Assembly: GCA_032719365.1 (NCBI GenBank)
Contig: CM064875.1
Span: 37,036,693 to 37,100,692, forward strand
DNA length: 64,000 nucleotides
Source: Prinsepia uniflora
Taxonomy: Eukaryota; Streptophyta; Magnoliopsida; Rosales; Rosaceae
Reading direction: 5' to 3'
The notes beneath the pieces are model-generated. The model ran no database searches and was not told the origin of the DNA. It saw only the letters and a program-made list of their open reading frames with translations. Positions 12,066 to 23,335 of this stretch are shown here, piece after piece (the stretch's first letter is position 1; every line of letters starts with the position of its first letter). A program made the position numbers and the translations under genes.

Positions 12066-14713
12066 GGGGTTGTCTCTATTCGAGCAAACGTGGCGCTCTT
12101 GGAGTATGTATGGAGGTCGAGGATGTGATATCTCAAGGGGCTACAGTTCGTGATCAACCTGATAGTTAGGGTGCCGGTGCGATAGTTAGTAGGATTGGAT
12201 TGACGTCATTATGATGTCAAAACCGCGGAGTCGGTCAGATTGTTGATTTTACTGCTTTTCGCAGTTGGGTTCAGAGTGACCCTAGGGCTTGATTGTGGAA
12301 CCCTACCTTATGTGTATGGTTCAGAAATGTGAGTTGACGAGTGGTTTGACTTGGACGACTATTCGGATTTGGATTCGTTAGTCGGTCTAGGCATGTCAGC
12401 TTGTGTTGGTACTGCACTTCGTAGTCAGGGTTGTACTTATCGGTTAGACCGCGTTGGTTGTCGTGCTACTTCAGTTGTGATGGACTGTTGATGCAACTAA
12501 GGTCAAGGGTGACCTGGTAGATGACATTGGCTTAGTCGAGTTACGACTGGTTAGAGTTCAGTTGGACAAGTTATCAGGGTTGGTACTTGTCGATGGAATC
12601 CCAGGTTTGGGATATAGAGTAGTTGGTACAGGCGGTTGATTCTGTTAGATGCGGAGTCTGGATATCGTGGTACCTGGTAGTTAGGTCTGCACAAGGTTGT
12701 GGCAGACGCTACTATCGATGGACTTAGTCGAGTCTCATCAGGTCGTGCAGACTCAGGTTGTCGTGACGATGATACGAGGTGTGTGAGTAACGCATATGTA
12801 CGAACAGTGATTCTGAATTCGACTCGGTTACGACTGAGTGCGATCGCGGAATGAGACGGGGACGTTTCCTTTTCTCGTATGAGTTGTCAGGGTGATTGTA
12901 CCCAGAGGTGTTGGGTACGAGGGAGGCAGAGTTTCTCCTATTCGAGCAGAGGTACGGGGTGCTAGTGGGGATACTTCTGTGTTGATGCTGAAAAATTATA
13001 GTGGTGTACTGGTACTAGTGCTGGTGCTGGTGCCGGTGATTGTGGTGACGATGAGTTACGGATCGGGATGTGATATCCGTCGTGATGGGCTTATGATCGG
13101 TATCTGTGGTCCTAGAGTGGATCTCAGATGGAGTCAAGTTGGTTAGGGGACACGTGGTTGATGTCCAGGTATGTTGTTTCCAATCTTGTTGGAACTTAGG
13201 AATCGCGAGAGATTGCAATTGAGGTGACTAATAGAATGCGAGTTTTCCGCATTGGTATTGGGTATTTCGAAGTCATTTTGGGGTGACTTCTTAGGTTCTA
13301 CTAAGGCAGATGATGGTTATATCACTAGTACACTGATCGTGTATTGGTTGGTGGACCCGGGATTTGTCTTGGGTCATCAGCATGTGTTGAGTGGAGCATG
13401 ATGGGACTGAACTTCTTTTCGAGGTAAATCCCATATGTCTTATTACACGCCTAAGTAGTTGTCCGATGAGTAGTTTTTTGACGTGGTCGGATTTGGGTCA
13501 GCCCTGGATGGGTGAGTGTTGTGATTGGCTTCCCTATGAAGTCAATCGATAGTGTGGTCGTGATCGGTTAAGCAGGAAACCGATAGGTTCGATTTTGGAA
13601 TGTCTCGGTAGACGTGAACGAGATTTCGGGTTTTGGAATCAGATTTCTGGATGACGATTCAGGATTTGATTTTGGAACTTGAAAGAGGATTTCTGGATTT
13701 GGGTTTTGGAATCGGATTCTGGGTGACGATTCAGGATTTGATTCTAGAGCTTGACTGTGGATTTTCTTTTATGGATTTGGGTTCGGAATGGTTATTCCAA
13801 TTGCCGGCTTACAGAATAATGATTTCGGATTCGAATTTAGACATGATTATAGATATGATTTCTGGGTTTGGATTCGGGAATTCTTACGAAATTTCGGATT
13901 CGGATTCGGATTTGGGAATAGATTTTGGGTTGGAGTTTCGATTTGTCTAATGCTGGATTGGACGAATGAACTCCATAATTGAAACGTGATTGGCTATGAC
14001 CTAGGTGGTTATAAGCTAATTGATGGGTAGGTGTACGTACCTGGTACATAATTCGAGGTACAATACTGGGCATACTTGTGGTGCCTAGTGACGGTATATA
14101 GGTTATACCAGTAGTATGTTGGTAAGCGTGTTGGTAGACGGATTGGTTCCGATACCATTGGATTAGTTGAGGTCGTGGACTAGACATTGGATACTGTGCA
14201 TTGGGTCATGGTACTTCTGATGGGTCTAGATACACACAGGTCGGGTGAATTGTTGGTTAGTATAACCACAGGTAAGTATGGTGTTAGTTTCTGACTAACG
14301 ACTGTCAAGTGGTGTCAGATTGTCAGAGGTGTCAGCGTGGATCGGTTAGTGGGGTCTGATGACTCCGGGTGGAAGTAGACATCAGGATAGTTAGAGATTG
14401 AGCAAGGAACCGTCTAGTTGGTTGTGTCAGCGAAACGGTAGATCTGACAAGTGGTGTCAGTTCGGAGCGTACGACTTCTGTCATTCGACGTGGTCGAATG
14501 TAGTCGATACGACGTGAGTGTTAGTGGTACGTCTGGTTGCAGACGAGTATCATTCTGGTTAGTGGGTGTACGAGTGTACACGAGTTTCGAGGTCGATTCT
14601 ACTTTCCACGAGGTGGATGTGGAATCAAGATAATTGGAGTTTCGAGAACGGAACTAATTAAGGAGGTAAGAACGGTTAGAATTAGGTCGGTTGGAATTTC
14701 GAGGACGAAATTA

Positions 14714-14729
14714 ATTAAGGAGGGAAGGT
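14714..14729 (+). other. Polypurine tract of element B
   Basis: TTAAGGAGGGAAGGT immediately before the 3' LTR start TGTAACGACCC. A near-copy lies about 60 bp upstream (14655-14668). Confidence 0.75.
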
Positions 14730-15376
14730 TGTAACGACCCGCCCCAAATTCCAGGATTAGATTAGTGACTAATCACGATTAGTGAGGCTAATCCGTAATT
14801 AGTTGGGAGAAATCGGACGAACGATGCGAAATGACCGTTTTGCCCCTAGTGGTGGTAAAACGTTGACTTTTCATTCGGGAGGTCAAATGGACTTTGACCG
14901 ATGACCGTGACGTAGCTCGTGACGTCACGAGTTCATAGACAGGTGGCACGTTCAATTCCGACATTCGAGGAGGAAGTTATGACGTTCGGAAGTTTAGGGG
15001 CATTTTGGTAATTTAGGTGAATAGGAGGTCAAAAGTTGACTTTTTGACCAAGAGGTCCGATGGCGGAGGGCCGAAGACCGTTACGTAGATAAGGACGATA
15101 CGAATCCGTAGACAGGCGGCACGTCGAATTCGGACGTTCGACGGCGAAGTTACGGCTCACGGAAGTTCCAAGTTACTATTCACAACGACACGTTCTACGA
15201 GACAAAAAGTGTAGTTTTGTCTCTAGTGGGTCCAGATATTTGTCCTGATGCCAATGGATGAGTGACAAGTGTCACCCATCCAATGGACACCATATTTCCT
15301 TCATGCACCGTGCAAACCAATCCATTTTCTCCATTTCAAACACACACCCAAAACCCACCCGATCTCACCATTTCTC

Positions 15377-15811
15377 TCATTCCCGTGCAACCCCAAAACC
15401 CATCCATTTCGACCAGGACTGAGACCAGAGAGTGGGGAGGCGGCTGGATGCGGTGGCCGGCCCAGGGAGCGCCACCGTGGACGGCGGTGGTGGCCAACCC
15501 GCGAGGTAATCGGTTTTGCCCATTTTAATCCATTTTTGATTTCTAATTATTAGGGGCTTGTTTGGATGTTTGGTTGAAGTAAATAGGTTCCTAGGATTGT
15601 TCTAGGAAGGTTTGGATGAAGGTTGGACGTCGGGGAAGCCCTGGGAGGTTTCGGAAAATTGAACCGGTTGGATTTCGAAGGTTTTAGGTAGTTTGATTGA
15701 TTGGGTTAGATAGGAAATGAAGAAATAGGAATTTAGGAATTGGAATGGAAGCAAACGGACCGAAAATGAGGGAGAAGGAGACCTGGACCGGTTACGCCGG
15801 TCCAAATTGCA
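15377..15811 (+). other. LTR B segment present only in the 3' LTR
   Basis: Flanked by CCATTTCTC on the left and GCAGGAAAAAC on the right, which in the 5' LTR are joined by ~42 bp of filler. It includes a CCGGCC/GCGCCACCG GC-rich patch. The comparison points to a deletion in the 5' copy with locally templated filler. Confidence 0.7.
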
Positions 15812-17218
15812 GGAAAAACCGGACCGGACCGGTCTGACCGAAGTAGAGATGACAGGTGACGTCATCCTACTGACGTCATCATGTCAGGGATGACGTCAGC
15901 ATTGTCAGATCTGACAATGTCAGCTGACATGTCAGAAAATGGGCCAATAGGAGTGCGACACGTGTCACATGTCAGTGCACAGTCAGCACCGACATGTCAA
16001 TGACGTGGCCCAATCAGGGGCTGACACGTGTCACTGACGTGGACCAGTGCCGTGATGACATGTGGCACATGTCAGACTGCCACGTGGCACTGACAGCACA
16101 GTGACGTGGACCAATGTGAGCATGACACGTGGCACCTGTCAGAGTCTGACATGTCAGACCTGACAGCTGTCAGATGACGTCAGCGATGACGTCAGCAGGT
16201 ACTGTAGCTGGCGCGTGAAGCCCACGCGCAGCCACTTTAGGCGGCGCGTGAGGGCGCGTGGCAGTGAATTTGGGAAAGTGTTCAACACGAGAAATCTTCT
16301 ATTCGATGTAGCGAACATTTTGGGACTGGTTTCGTGTCGATCGGACACCGCCTCGATATGTTTCGGGGCATCGGAAGGTTTAGGTTCGGGATTAAAAATA
16401 GTTAAAAATACGGGAAAATTACGGGGCTTTAGTGGGAGGTTAGTTAAGTAGTTAGTAACCTTCTATTACGATTTGGACAGGTTTGGGAGTCCTGGTCATG
16501 GTGATCGGCTCGGGGAGCCGAATGGCACGCAAATCGAGGCGGCAGCTCGGACGGTCTGTGAGTGGACCTTGTTTTCTAAATTGGTGCATGCATAAATGTT
16601 TATTATATGTTTTATTACTTGTTTGATGATGCCATGGGTGCATTTTTATGTGGTTACGTATAAGCACGTATTTCGAGGTTTCAGCCTTATACGGTGCTTA
16701 TACGAGTCTGTATTTCTTTATTGGTTTTAATGAAATGGTTTTGGATTTCTAAAAGGATAAACTCGGGTATGAGACCCATTTAGTTTTGTCTCGGGCATAT
16801 GACGCTATTTACGACCTTCAGGTCTAAATCGTGGTCGCGACGGGTGCTATGTGCACGGCGATCGACGATAGGACGCTCGCCTCCAGATTGGGATGTGTTC
16901 CTTCCGGAGTGGTCACGATGCACGATTCGTGGTCGGGCAGCCTGGGGAGGCTCGACTTCAGAGTGCTGACGGTTGAGGATAGCGATCGGTGATGAGTGCA
17001 CCATGATCTTATGGTGGTCGCGTCGATTGATACGTTCACGGTGACATGCCAGGATTGAGGGCGGTCCTGGATGGATGGTTGCACGCATCACTATGATCGG
17101 AGTCGTGACTGACCCTTAGATATCGGGCACGGTCCCCAGTTGAGTCATATGATCGGGCACGAGACCTAGTTGTTTTACACTGATGATTTCGGGTCAGGGA
17201 TCCTAGATGGATTTCCAA

Positions 17219-17500
17219 GTTCATGACGGTTTACGGGAACCGGCATGAACTCTGGAAAGCTCATTGTGGTTCATGACGGTTTATGGGAACCTGCATGAAC
17301 CTTTGTCAGGTCATTCTGGTTCTTGACGGTTTATGGGGACCGGCATGAAACCTTGTTGATTATTACGGTACATGACGGTTTATGGGAACCGACATGTTAC
17401 CTGGTTATGTTATTACGGTACATGACGGTTTATGGGAACTAGCATGTTACCTGATTGTGGATATTATGGATCATGACGGTTCAGGGGAACCGGACATGAA
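17219..17500 (+). repeat. ~50-bp tandem repeats in 3' LTR B
   Basis: Same six-copy CATGACGGTTTATGGGAAC array as in the 5' LTR, with a few base changes. It is followed by an expanded (TA)n run at 17513-17530 that is shorter in the 5' copy. Confidence 0.88.
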
Positions 17501-18299
17501 TGTTTATGTTATGTATATATATATATATATATTCACCTACCTTCCTTTACATGTTCTACTATCTTCTCCGGGGAGGGTCGTTGGCCTGGGTGGACCCCGG
17601 AGTAGTCACGGAGCACCGACTGAGTGGAGTCACCCCCCATTTGGGTTCCTTACTCTCAGGAAGGCTATGGTTACTATTACCTCTTGTAGGGTCAGTGGTC
17701 TGCGGACATTGACCTTGACTTTGAGAAGACTCGGATTGAGACCCGGGTAGCACGCGCGTAGCTTTGGATACCGTGACAGGATTGGTTGTGTGACTTATAT
17801 GTATATATGATATATGATATGTGGTGTGCACAGGTGTGCACAGGATTTGAGCAGTGGCTCGTGTACTTGGTTTCTTTATGGTTTGGGGACGAGTCCCTTA
17901 TGGATTTGGGCAGTGGCCCGTATGGACGTTTTCATTGTGGTCCTTTCGACCTTGGTTTATATCTGCTTTGGGCTTAGTCCCACATATGGTTTGTTTTGGA
18001 TAAATGGTTTTCGAATGCATGCATGCTTTTTAGTGGGGGGTACAAATGTCTTATGAAATGTTTTTATAAACTTTTGTTTTGTCCACTCATAGTTTTTAAT
18101 GTTTTGGCTGCCCTTCAGGTTGACATCAGATTGTGGACTGTAACAGAGACCGAGATACCATATACCTCCTCCGGATCGTGGCGTACTCTGATAGCCCGGG
18201 AGGGAAAAGGTCAGAAATATCCCTTGTCTGACACTTCGTGTCTGACGGGAGCAAGGTCATCCCGCACTAATCCCGGGGGGATTGGGATGGGTCCTGTCA

Positions 18300-19075
18300 G
18301 TTTTGGATTTGATTTGCTGGATCTGATTATTGGGTTTTAAGACCCGGATATTGTGTTGACGGGGGACGGGCCCGGATTGGGTTTAAAGACTCGGATTGAG
18401 TTTAAAGACTCGGAGTTTAAATACTTAGATATATATTGATATTTCCCTCGTAGGCCTGTTGAGTTTAAAGACTCGGAGTTTAAAGACTCGAATTATTGAG
18501 GCTTAGATTGAGTTTAAAGACTCGGGAGTTTAAAGACTCGGATAGGTCTAGTAGGTTTGATCGGATAATGATGACCTGGATTTATATTTTATCGTACTGT
18601 TTTCATGATGCCTATTTTTTGAATTATAAATGTTTTATGATGATTATTATGTGGTTTATAGCTGTGTTTAAATAAATGGGTTGTGCATGCATGTTTTCAA
18701 AACGGAGGGCCAATCCCTGTTTTGTTATAAAATGATTTTTGAAACTTTTATTCTTATGGTTTTAACTGCCCTCCAGGTCGTGGAGCTAGCGCGGGGGTTG
18801 ACGTTGGGGCAGCGTCGGAGGCATAAAATACTCGAGAGTGACCCCGTAGTGATTTAAATTTTCCTTTGTGCGTATGTTTTGTGTATCTGTTTTTGCTTTC
18901 TTAGTTTGGTACTATGCTCTGTATAACTGTTAACTCTGGGATGTTGTAAATTCTCCTGCGTCTGACAATGTAATTTGTGGTTTCTGTGAGGTTGTTTCGG
19001 TCTTTCGTTTTTGGGTTGTCAGACGGGAGCAGGGTTTAGTCCCTAATCCTGGGGGATTAGGGGTGGGCCCTGACA
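18300..19075 (+). mobile_element. LTR D, 3' end (A-related family)
   Basis: Continues an LTR related to A's: TGCTGGATCTG, GGGGGACGGGCCCGG and the GAGTTTAAAGACTCGG repeats all match 4390-4600. It ends GGTGGGCCCTGACA at 19075. Its beginning lies left of the window because element B is inserted in it. D is itself inserted in LTR E, which resumes at 19076 with CCAAA (putative target copy). Confidence 0.85.
18355..18545 (+). repeat. GAGTTTAAAGACTCGG repeats in LTR D
   Basis: About seven variably spaced copies of the quasi-palindromic unit, more than in LTR A. This suggests copy-number turnover within the family. Confidence 0.85.
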
Positions 19076-19358
19076 CCAAATTTCCCTTAATGGAAAAATT
19101 ACCATTTTTTCCTTCACTATTTTGGACCCAAAACAACCTCGCATGATCTCCGATTTTGGTGTACCACCCATCTTCGCACTTAGAGTCCCGAAACCGTCGC
19201 AACGACCTTCTTGGAATTCCCAATAGACATCCCGATCAAAAAGTCAGCCCTTTGGTTTTGAGTTAAAAAAAATCAACTATTTGTCTTTCAGAGGCAAAAT
19301 CGTCTTTTTACCCTTCTCTTTTACATATTTTCATTTTCTCGAGATCTGGGTCGTTACA
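19076..19358 (-). mobile_element. Left (3') LTR piece of element E
   Basis: Matches 34350-34634 (shared TTCACTATTTTGG, CGAGATCTGGGTCGTTACA). It is the LTR's 5' end read on the minus strand; the remainder is cut off by D. A PPT-like reverse tract (19359-19385, minus GAGGGCAGGT before TGTAAC) follows, confirming minus orientation. Confidence 0.82.
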
Positions 19359-20772
19359 ACCTGCCCTCTATAAAAAAAAAATTTCCTTGAAATTTTAAAT
19401 TCGAACCAAACTTATCTTCGATACTCAATATTGTTTCCATATAACCGTCATATACACTCAAATTTCATATCAAGAGTACTGAACAACACATACTCACATC
19501 ACATCTCAATATCACAAATCAAGTCCATAATCAAAACCAGAATCACCTAGTCCATATATTTATCCAAAATCACCCAATTTATCACATATCAATTCCATAA
19601 CCAACCACAATTCAACACAACCTTGTAAAACATGCCATCAAAACACTTTCGTTAAAAATATACATAATCAAAACCATATTCGGAAACCGAGCCTGAAAAT
19701 CAAAACATACTTTATACCAAAACCTCTATTTAGATTCACATAATACATGACCCCGTATAACCTTAACTTATATCATCAGTCTGTAACCAAACTTAACCTA
19801 GTACTATTTTAAGTACCATCCATTTCACACAATAGCACTACACATAGACAATTTACCACAAACAACATATGAGTCACACTTGAAAACAACACCAATCACA
19901 TCGTCCAGACTATCCCCCGAGGGTATGAATACTACTAATAGCCACTCGGGAACTGGATCCCTGCTCGATGTTCAAGTGTAATCTCACGTAGGAATTGGAA
20001 CCCTGCTCGACGTATCAGTCATCACAACACTAGTCTCATAAACTGATGCTCAACTTGACGTCTGAGACTAGCCGACCACTACCAACTCAGGATCTGGAGC
20101 CGACATCAACGTCTGAGTCGTCACCTCATCATGCCAATCTCAGGAACTGGAGCCTAGCTCGACGGCTGAGACTCACCGACTAATAAGCATGACGACAACA
20201 CATATCATATACACGAAACGTCACACACTATCACAAGTCACATCACCAATACTGAGTAACCACATATCCATAACACACCACAACAAGAAACCATCAAAAC
20301 ACTGTCCAAATCCGAATCCAAATCATAATCATCACCACAATCATCACAACATATCACATACCACAAATACCATTATCATGACATCATTCCACCATTATCA
20401 TTATGTCTTCACTTTTTTCATATATTTTCACCAATTATCTACTATTTAAACTTATTCGAATCTCGTAAATCATATATTAAAACAATTTATGACATCATAG
20501 AAAATTTCATTAAAATTATTTCACCAACAAGTTATCCCTGAAAAATCAATTATCAATTTAAACTTAGAATTTATACTCAACTTTATCAAAATCCAGCTTC
20601 AAACCAAATTCAACATCAAATTATTTAACTAGATCTCTATTTGCAAAGAAATCACAAGTAATATGTATTAAAAACTCTCTAAAAATCATCGTAAAATATC
20701 CATCGACTAATAACATGCAATTCGTATTGTAAAACAATTGAAATGTACAAAACCTATGGTCTGATATCAAGT
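19359..20772 (-). mobile_element. Element E internal region, copy 1 (AC-rich, non-coding)
   Basis: Only ~1.4 kb lies between a PPT-like tract and a degenerate primer-binding site (minus TTGATATCAGA, 20770-20760), so E is non-autonomous. The strand shown is very rich in A and C. Between about 19910 and 20190 a degenerate unit around GGAACTGGANCCTNGCTCGACG recurs four to five times. No protein domain is recognised. It is nearly collinear with 34635-35319 plus 40156-40402. Confidence 0.75.
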
Positions 20773-21182
20773 TGACAGGACCCGTCACAATTTTTCCTCA
20801 AAACTCGGACCGGTCCTGCTCCCGCCTGACCATTCTCGTGAGACAAGGGATGTTTCAAATTGCATTACTCGCATTCATGTTAGACTTTACCAACTTAAAT
20901 CTACCCTTACGGGGGTTCCGCCCACGTCCACCCACAAATCCCCTCAATAGGTAGATTTCTATTTGAAATACTCGATCCTTGACTTCCTCAACTTGTACTT
21001 GTTTACGTTTTAGTCACAATATTAAAACTCACGACGGGTGTTATTAAATCATACCATGTTAGTTGTACACACGTATGATAATTATACTCTTATTAGATTT
21101 AACAATCACCATACCCAAAACCCTTAACCATAAGACTCAAAATACACATACTGCCCTTATAATCGCGTTATATATTTAAACA
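20773..21182 (-). mobile_element. Second LTR of element E, left portion
   Basis: Starts TGACAGGACCCGT just after the degenerate primer-binding site. It is interrupted at 21182 by element F and resumes at 32938; joined length is about 2.1 kb. Confidence 0.82.
21178..21182. other. Target-site duplication of element F, left
   Basis: AAACA, identical to 32933-32937, flanking the 11,750-bp element exactly. Confidence 0.95.
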
Positions 21183-21670
21183 TGTTGATGCAAGAAATGG
21201 ATCAACTTAATCCTGCCCTGCTGAGCTTCCTTCGCGATTCCTCTCGAAGTATTGTGGCCTGCACAGGAAGAGGGTAAATGCAAAGGGACACCGGTGTGAT
21301 GCCGGCCGAACAGTCTCCGATGCTTTAGTCAGTTAAGTAGGAGGATACTGTTGTAATTTAGACAGCGTGAGGGCAAGATTGCCATTACCTTTTGGAGGGG
21401 GATGCCCTTGTATTTATAGTAGCATTGAATGTGTTTGTTGGTGTTTGTCAATGTGGGATAAATCTTGCTGCCCCTAGGAGCTGACAGGTGTCTATGGTGG
21501 TCCCGGGTAGCATTTATGACTTGTCAGTGAGCCTGGCCGACCAGATTTGCTCGTCTTAGGTCGTTCTGGGCTTTACTAGCATGATCTGAGGCTTGCCTGG
21601 GGCTGGTAGAGCGGGGACAGGTTAGATCAGTTTGGACCTTTGACCAGGCCGACCAGTTTGGGTATGAACA
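21183..21670 (-). repeat. Element F 3' LTR (left, 488 bp)
   Basis: TGTTGATGCAAGAAATGG to GGGTATGAACA. It has the same length as the right LTR with seven substitutions and no indels. Within it TATTTATAG (about 21411) lies in the plus-strand sense. Confidence 0.95.
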
Positions 21671-21684
21671 GAAGTCCCCCAAGT
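21671..21684 (-). other. Polypurine tract of element F
   Basis: The minus strand reads ACTTGGGGGACTTC directly before the LTR. This is typical of Tat elements. Confidence 0.85.
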
Positions 21685-21840
21685 CATTAACTGAGGTGGA
21701 TTGCCTCGGTTGAGGGCTTGTATTGTGATTGTCGGCCTGTTCTGGTGTATAGTATGTCAGTCCCCAGTCCCCCAAGCCCTTAAAGGAGGGAAAAAGCCGA
21801 AGGAATGTAGGCAAAATACAATATTGGACGGTTTGCAAGT

Positions 21841-22894
21841 GGGTGGCCGATCGGCCTAGGGGGTGGTTTGAAGGCCGATCACCTGGGGCGGTCAGCTTGC
21901 GGAGGACCTCGCACGATGAGGTGACCGATCGGCCTAGGCGGTAACTTGAAGGCCGATCACATGTCACCTTTGGGTGGCAAGGTGAAGGATGTCACCTTGG
22001 TCGGTTCGCTTGCGCGGGACCGTACACGATGAGGTGACCGATCGGCCTAGGAGGTAACCTAAAGGCCGATCACATGTCACTTGGATGCCAAGGTGAAGGA
22101 TGTCACCCCGGTCGGTCAGCTTGCGCGGGACCTTACACGATGAGGTGACCGATCGGCCTAGGAGGTAACCTAAAGGCCGATCACATGTCACTTTGGATGC
22201 CAAGGTGAAGGATGTCACCTTGGTCGGACAGTTTGCGCGGGACCTTACACGATGAGGTGACCGATCGGCCTAGGAGGTAACCTAAAGGCCGATCACATGT
22301 CACTTTGGATGCCAACGTGAAGGATGTCACCTTGGTCGGTCACCTTGCGCGGGACCTTACACGATGAGGTGACCGATCAGCCTAGGAGGTAACCTAAAGG
22401 CCGATCACATGTCACTTTGGAGGCCAAGGTGAAAGATGTCACCTTGGTCGGTCAGCTTGCGCGGGACCTTACACGATGAGGTGATCGATCGGCCTAGGAG
22501 GTAACCTAAAGGCCGATCACATGTCACTTTGGATGCCAAGGTGAAGGATTTCACCTTGGTCGGTCACCTTGCGCGGGACCTTACACGATGAGGTGACCGA
22601 TCGGCCTAGGAGGTAACCTAAAGGCCGATCACATGTCACTTTGGATGCCAAGGTGAAGGATGTCACCTTGGTCGGTCAGCTTGCGCGGGACCTTACACGA
22701 TGAGGTGACCGATCGGCCTAGGAGGTAACCTAAAGGCCGATCACATGTCACTTTGGATGCCAAGGTGAAGGATGTCACCTTTGTCGGTCAGCTTGCGCGG
22801 GACCTTACACGATGAGGTGACCGATCGGCCTAGGAGGTAACCTAAGGGCCGATCACATGTCACTTTGGATGCCAAGGTGAAGGATGTCACCTTT
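21841..22894. repeat. ~112-bp tandem array in element F
   Basis: Nine full copies start with GATGAGGTGACC at 21915, 22028, 22139, 22251, 22363, 22475, 22587, 22699 and 22811 (spacing 111-113), after a diverged partial copy from about 21841. Each monomer holds two inverted repeats: GATCGGCC...GGCCGATC, and AAGGTGA...TCACCTT. Copies are nearly identical apart from the first two, pointing to recent amplification. The array lies between the PPT and the antisense ORF, the region in Tat elements known to produce satellite repeats. Confidence 0.95.
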
Positions 22895-22964
22895 GTAAAT
22901 GTGCGTGCAAATTGGGGTGACCCTTCCGTTTATCGAGGTCAAAGTGACGGTTGGGCTGGCCGAC

Positions 22965-23335
22965 CATGGTTATAACGGCTAGTTTTTTTAACCATGGTTA
23001 AAATTGAATAGAATAAAAGGCTTGGAGCCAATTTCTCTTTTTACCTTTTGCTTCCAAGTGAATTGTGAGTGTTGGTGAGAGAAAGTACAAAGGCAATTTC
23101 CGGTGAAGCAAGGCGATTTCCGAACAAGGCTCACGGCGGTGCTCACGGTGATCTCCAAGTAAAAAACACGGTACGTAAATTTTGACCTTGTGATTTGGAT
23201 TCAAAGTTTGTCTTTTGCAAGAACATGGGATGAACACATATGCATGTTTGTCCCGTAGCTTCTAGATCCCATAGGTCGGTCAGTCAGGAGAGTCGCGTTG
23301 TTTCCCATTCTTAGGAGGGTTTTTTGTATTTTTAG
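22965..23335 (+). promoter_or_regulatory. Putative promoter and 5' leader with intron for the antisense ORF
   Basis: Contains two AACCATGGTT-type palindromes (about 22964 and 22990), then AATAGAATAAAAGG as a TATA-like run near 23007. A candidate leader intron runs from donor GTACGT (23171) to acceptor TTTTTAG (23335), with an ATG immediately after. The splice sites are predicted by eye only. Confidence 0.45.

Larger units (their letters stand above)
12051..14729 (+). mobile_element. Internal region of element B, non-coding
   Basis: Lies between two B LTRs and starts with the tRNA-Met site. I find no gag, protease, RT or integrase frame over 100 residues, so B is a large non-autonomous (LARD-like) element. 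A ~90-bp segment around GACGATTCAGGATTTGATT is duplicated at about 13645-13770. The 3' end has two PPT-like tails (14633-14668 and 14694-14729), each following TTTCGAGRACG, which resembles the chromovirus tail TTTCGGGGACGAAATT. B therefore derives from a chromovirus. Confidence 0.75.
14730..18299 (+). mobile_element. 3' LTR of element B (3,570 bp)
   Basis: Begins TGTAACGACCCGCCCC and ends GGATGGGTCCTGTCA. It contains tandem ~170-bp modules at its head, each with a GTTGACTTTT motif (14863, 15027) and a GACAGGYGGCACG box. Also present are the 26-bp palindrome (15256-15281), the TGACGTCA/CACGTG cluster (15850-16198), the GC hairpin core (16200-16262) and the ~50-bp tandem repeats (17219-17500). 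It holds a ~430-bp segment (15377-15811) absent from the 5' copy. The sequence after 18299 is a different LTR family, so B is nested in that LTR; the right target copy would be GTTTT (18300-18304). Confidence 0.92.

Noticed and set aside
13015..13218. Repetitive GTGCTGGTGCTGG frame in element B as a coding repeat
   Set aside because: Short simple-sequence stretch in a non-coding interior.
17513..17530. (TA)n run as a TATA promoter of element B
   Set aside because: Longer in one LTR than the other, so it behaves as a microsatellite; no other start-site evidence.
21841..22894. CRISPR-like array
   Set aside because: Regular ~112-bp period with no unique spacers; this is a eukaryotic retroelement tandem repeat.
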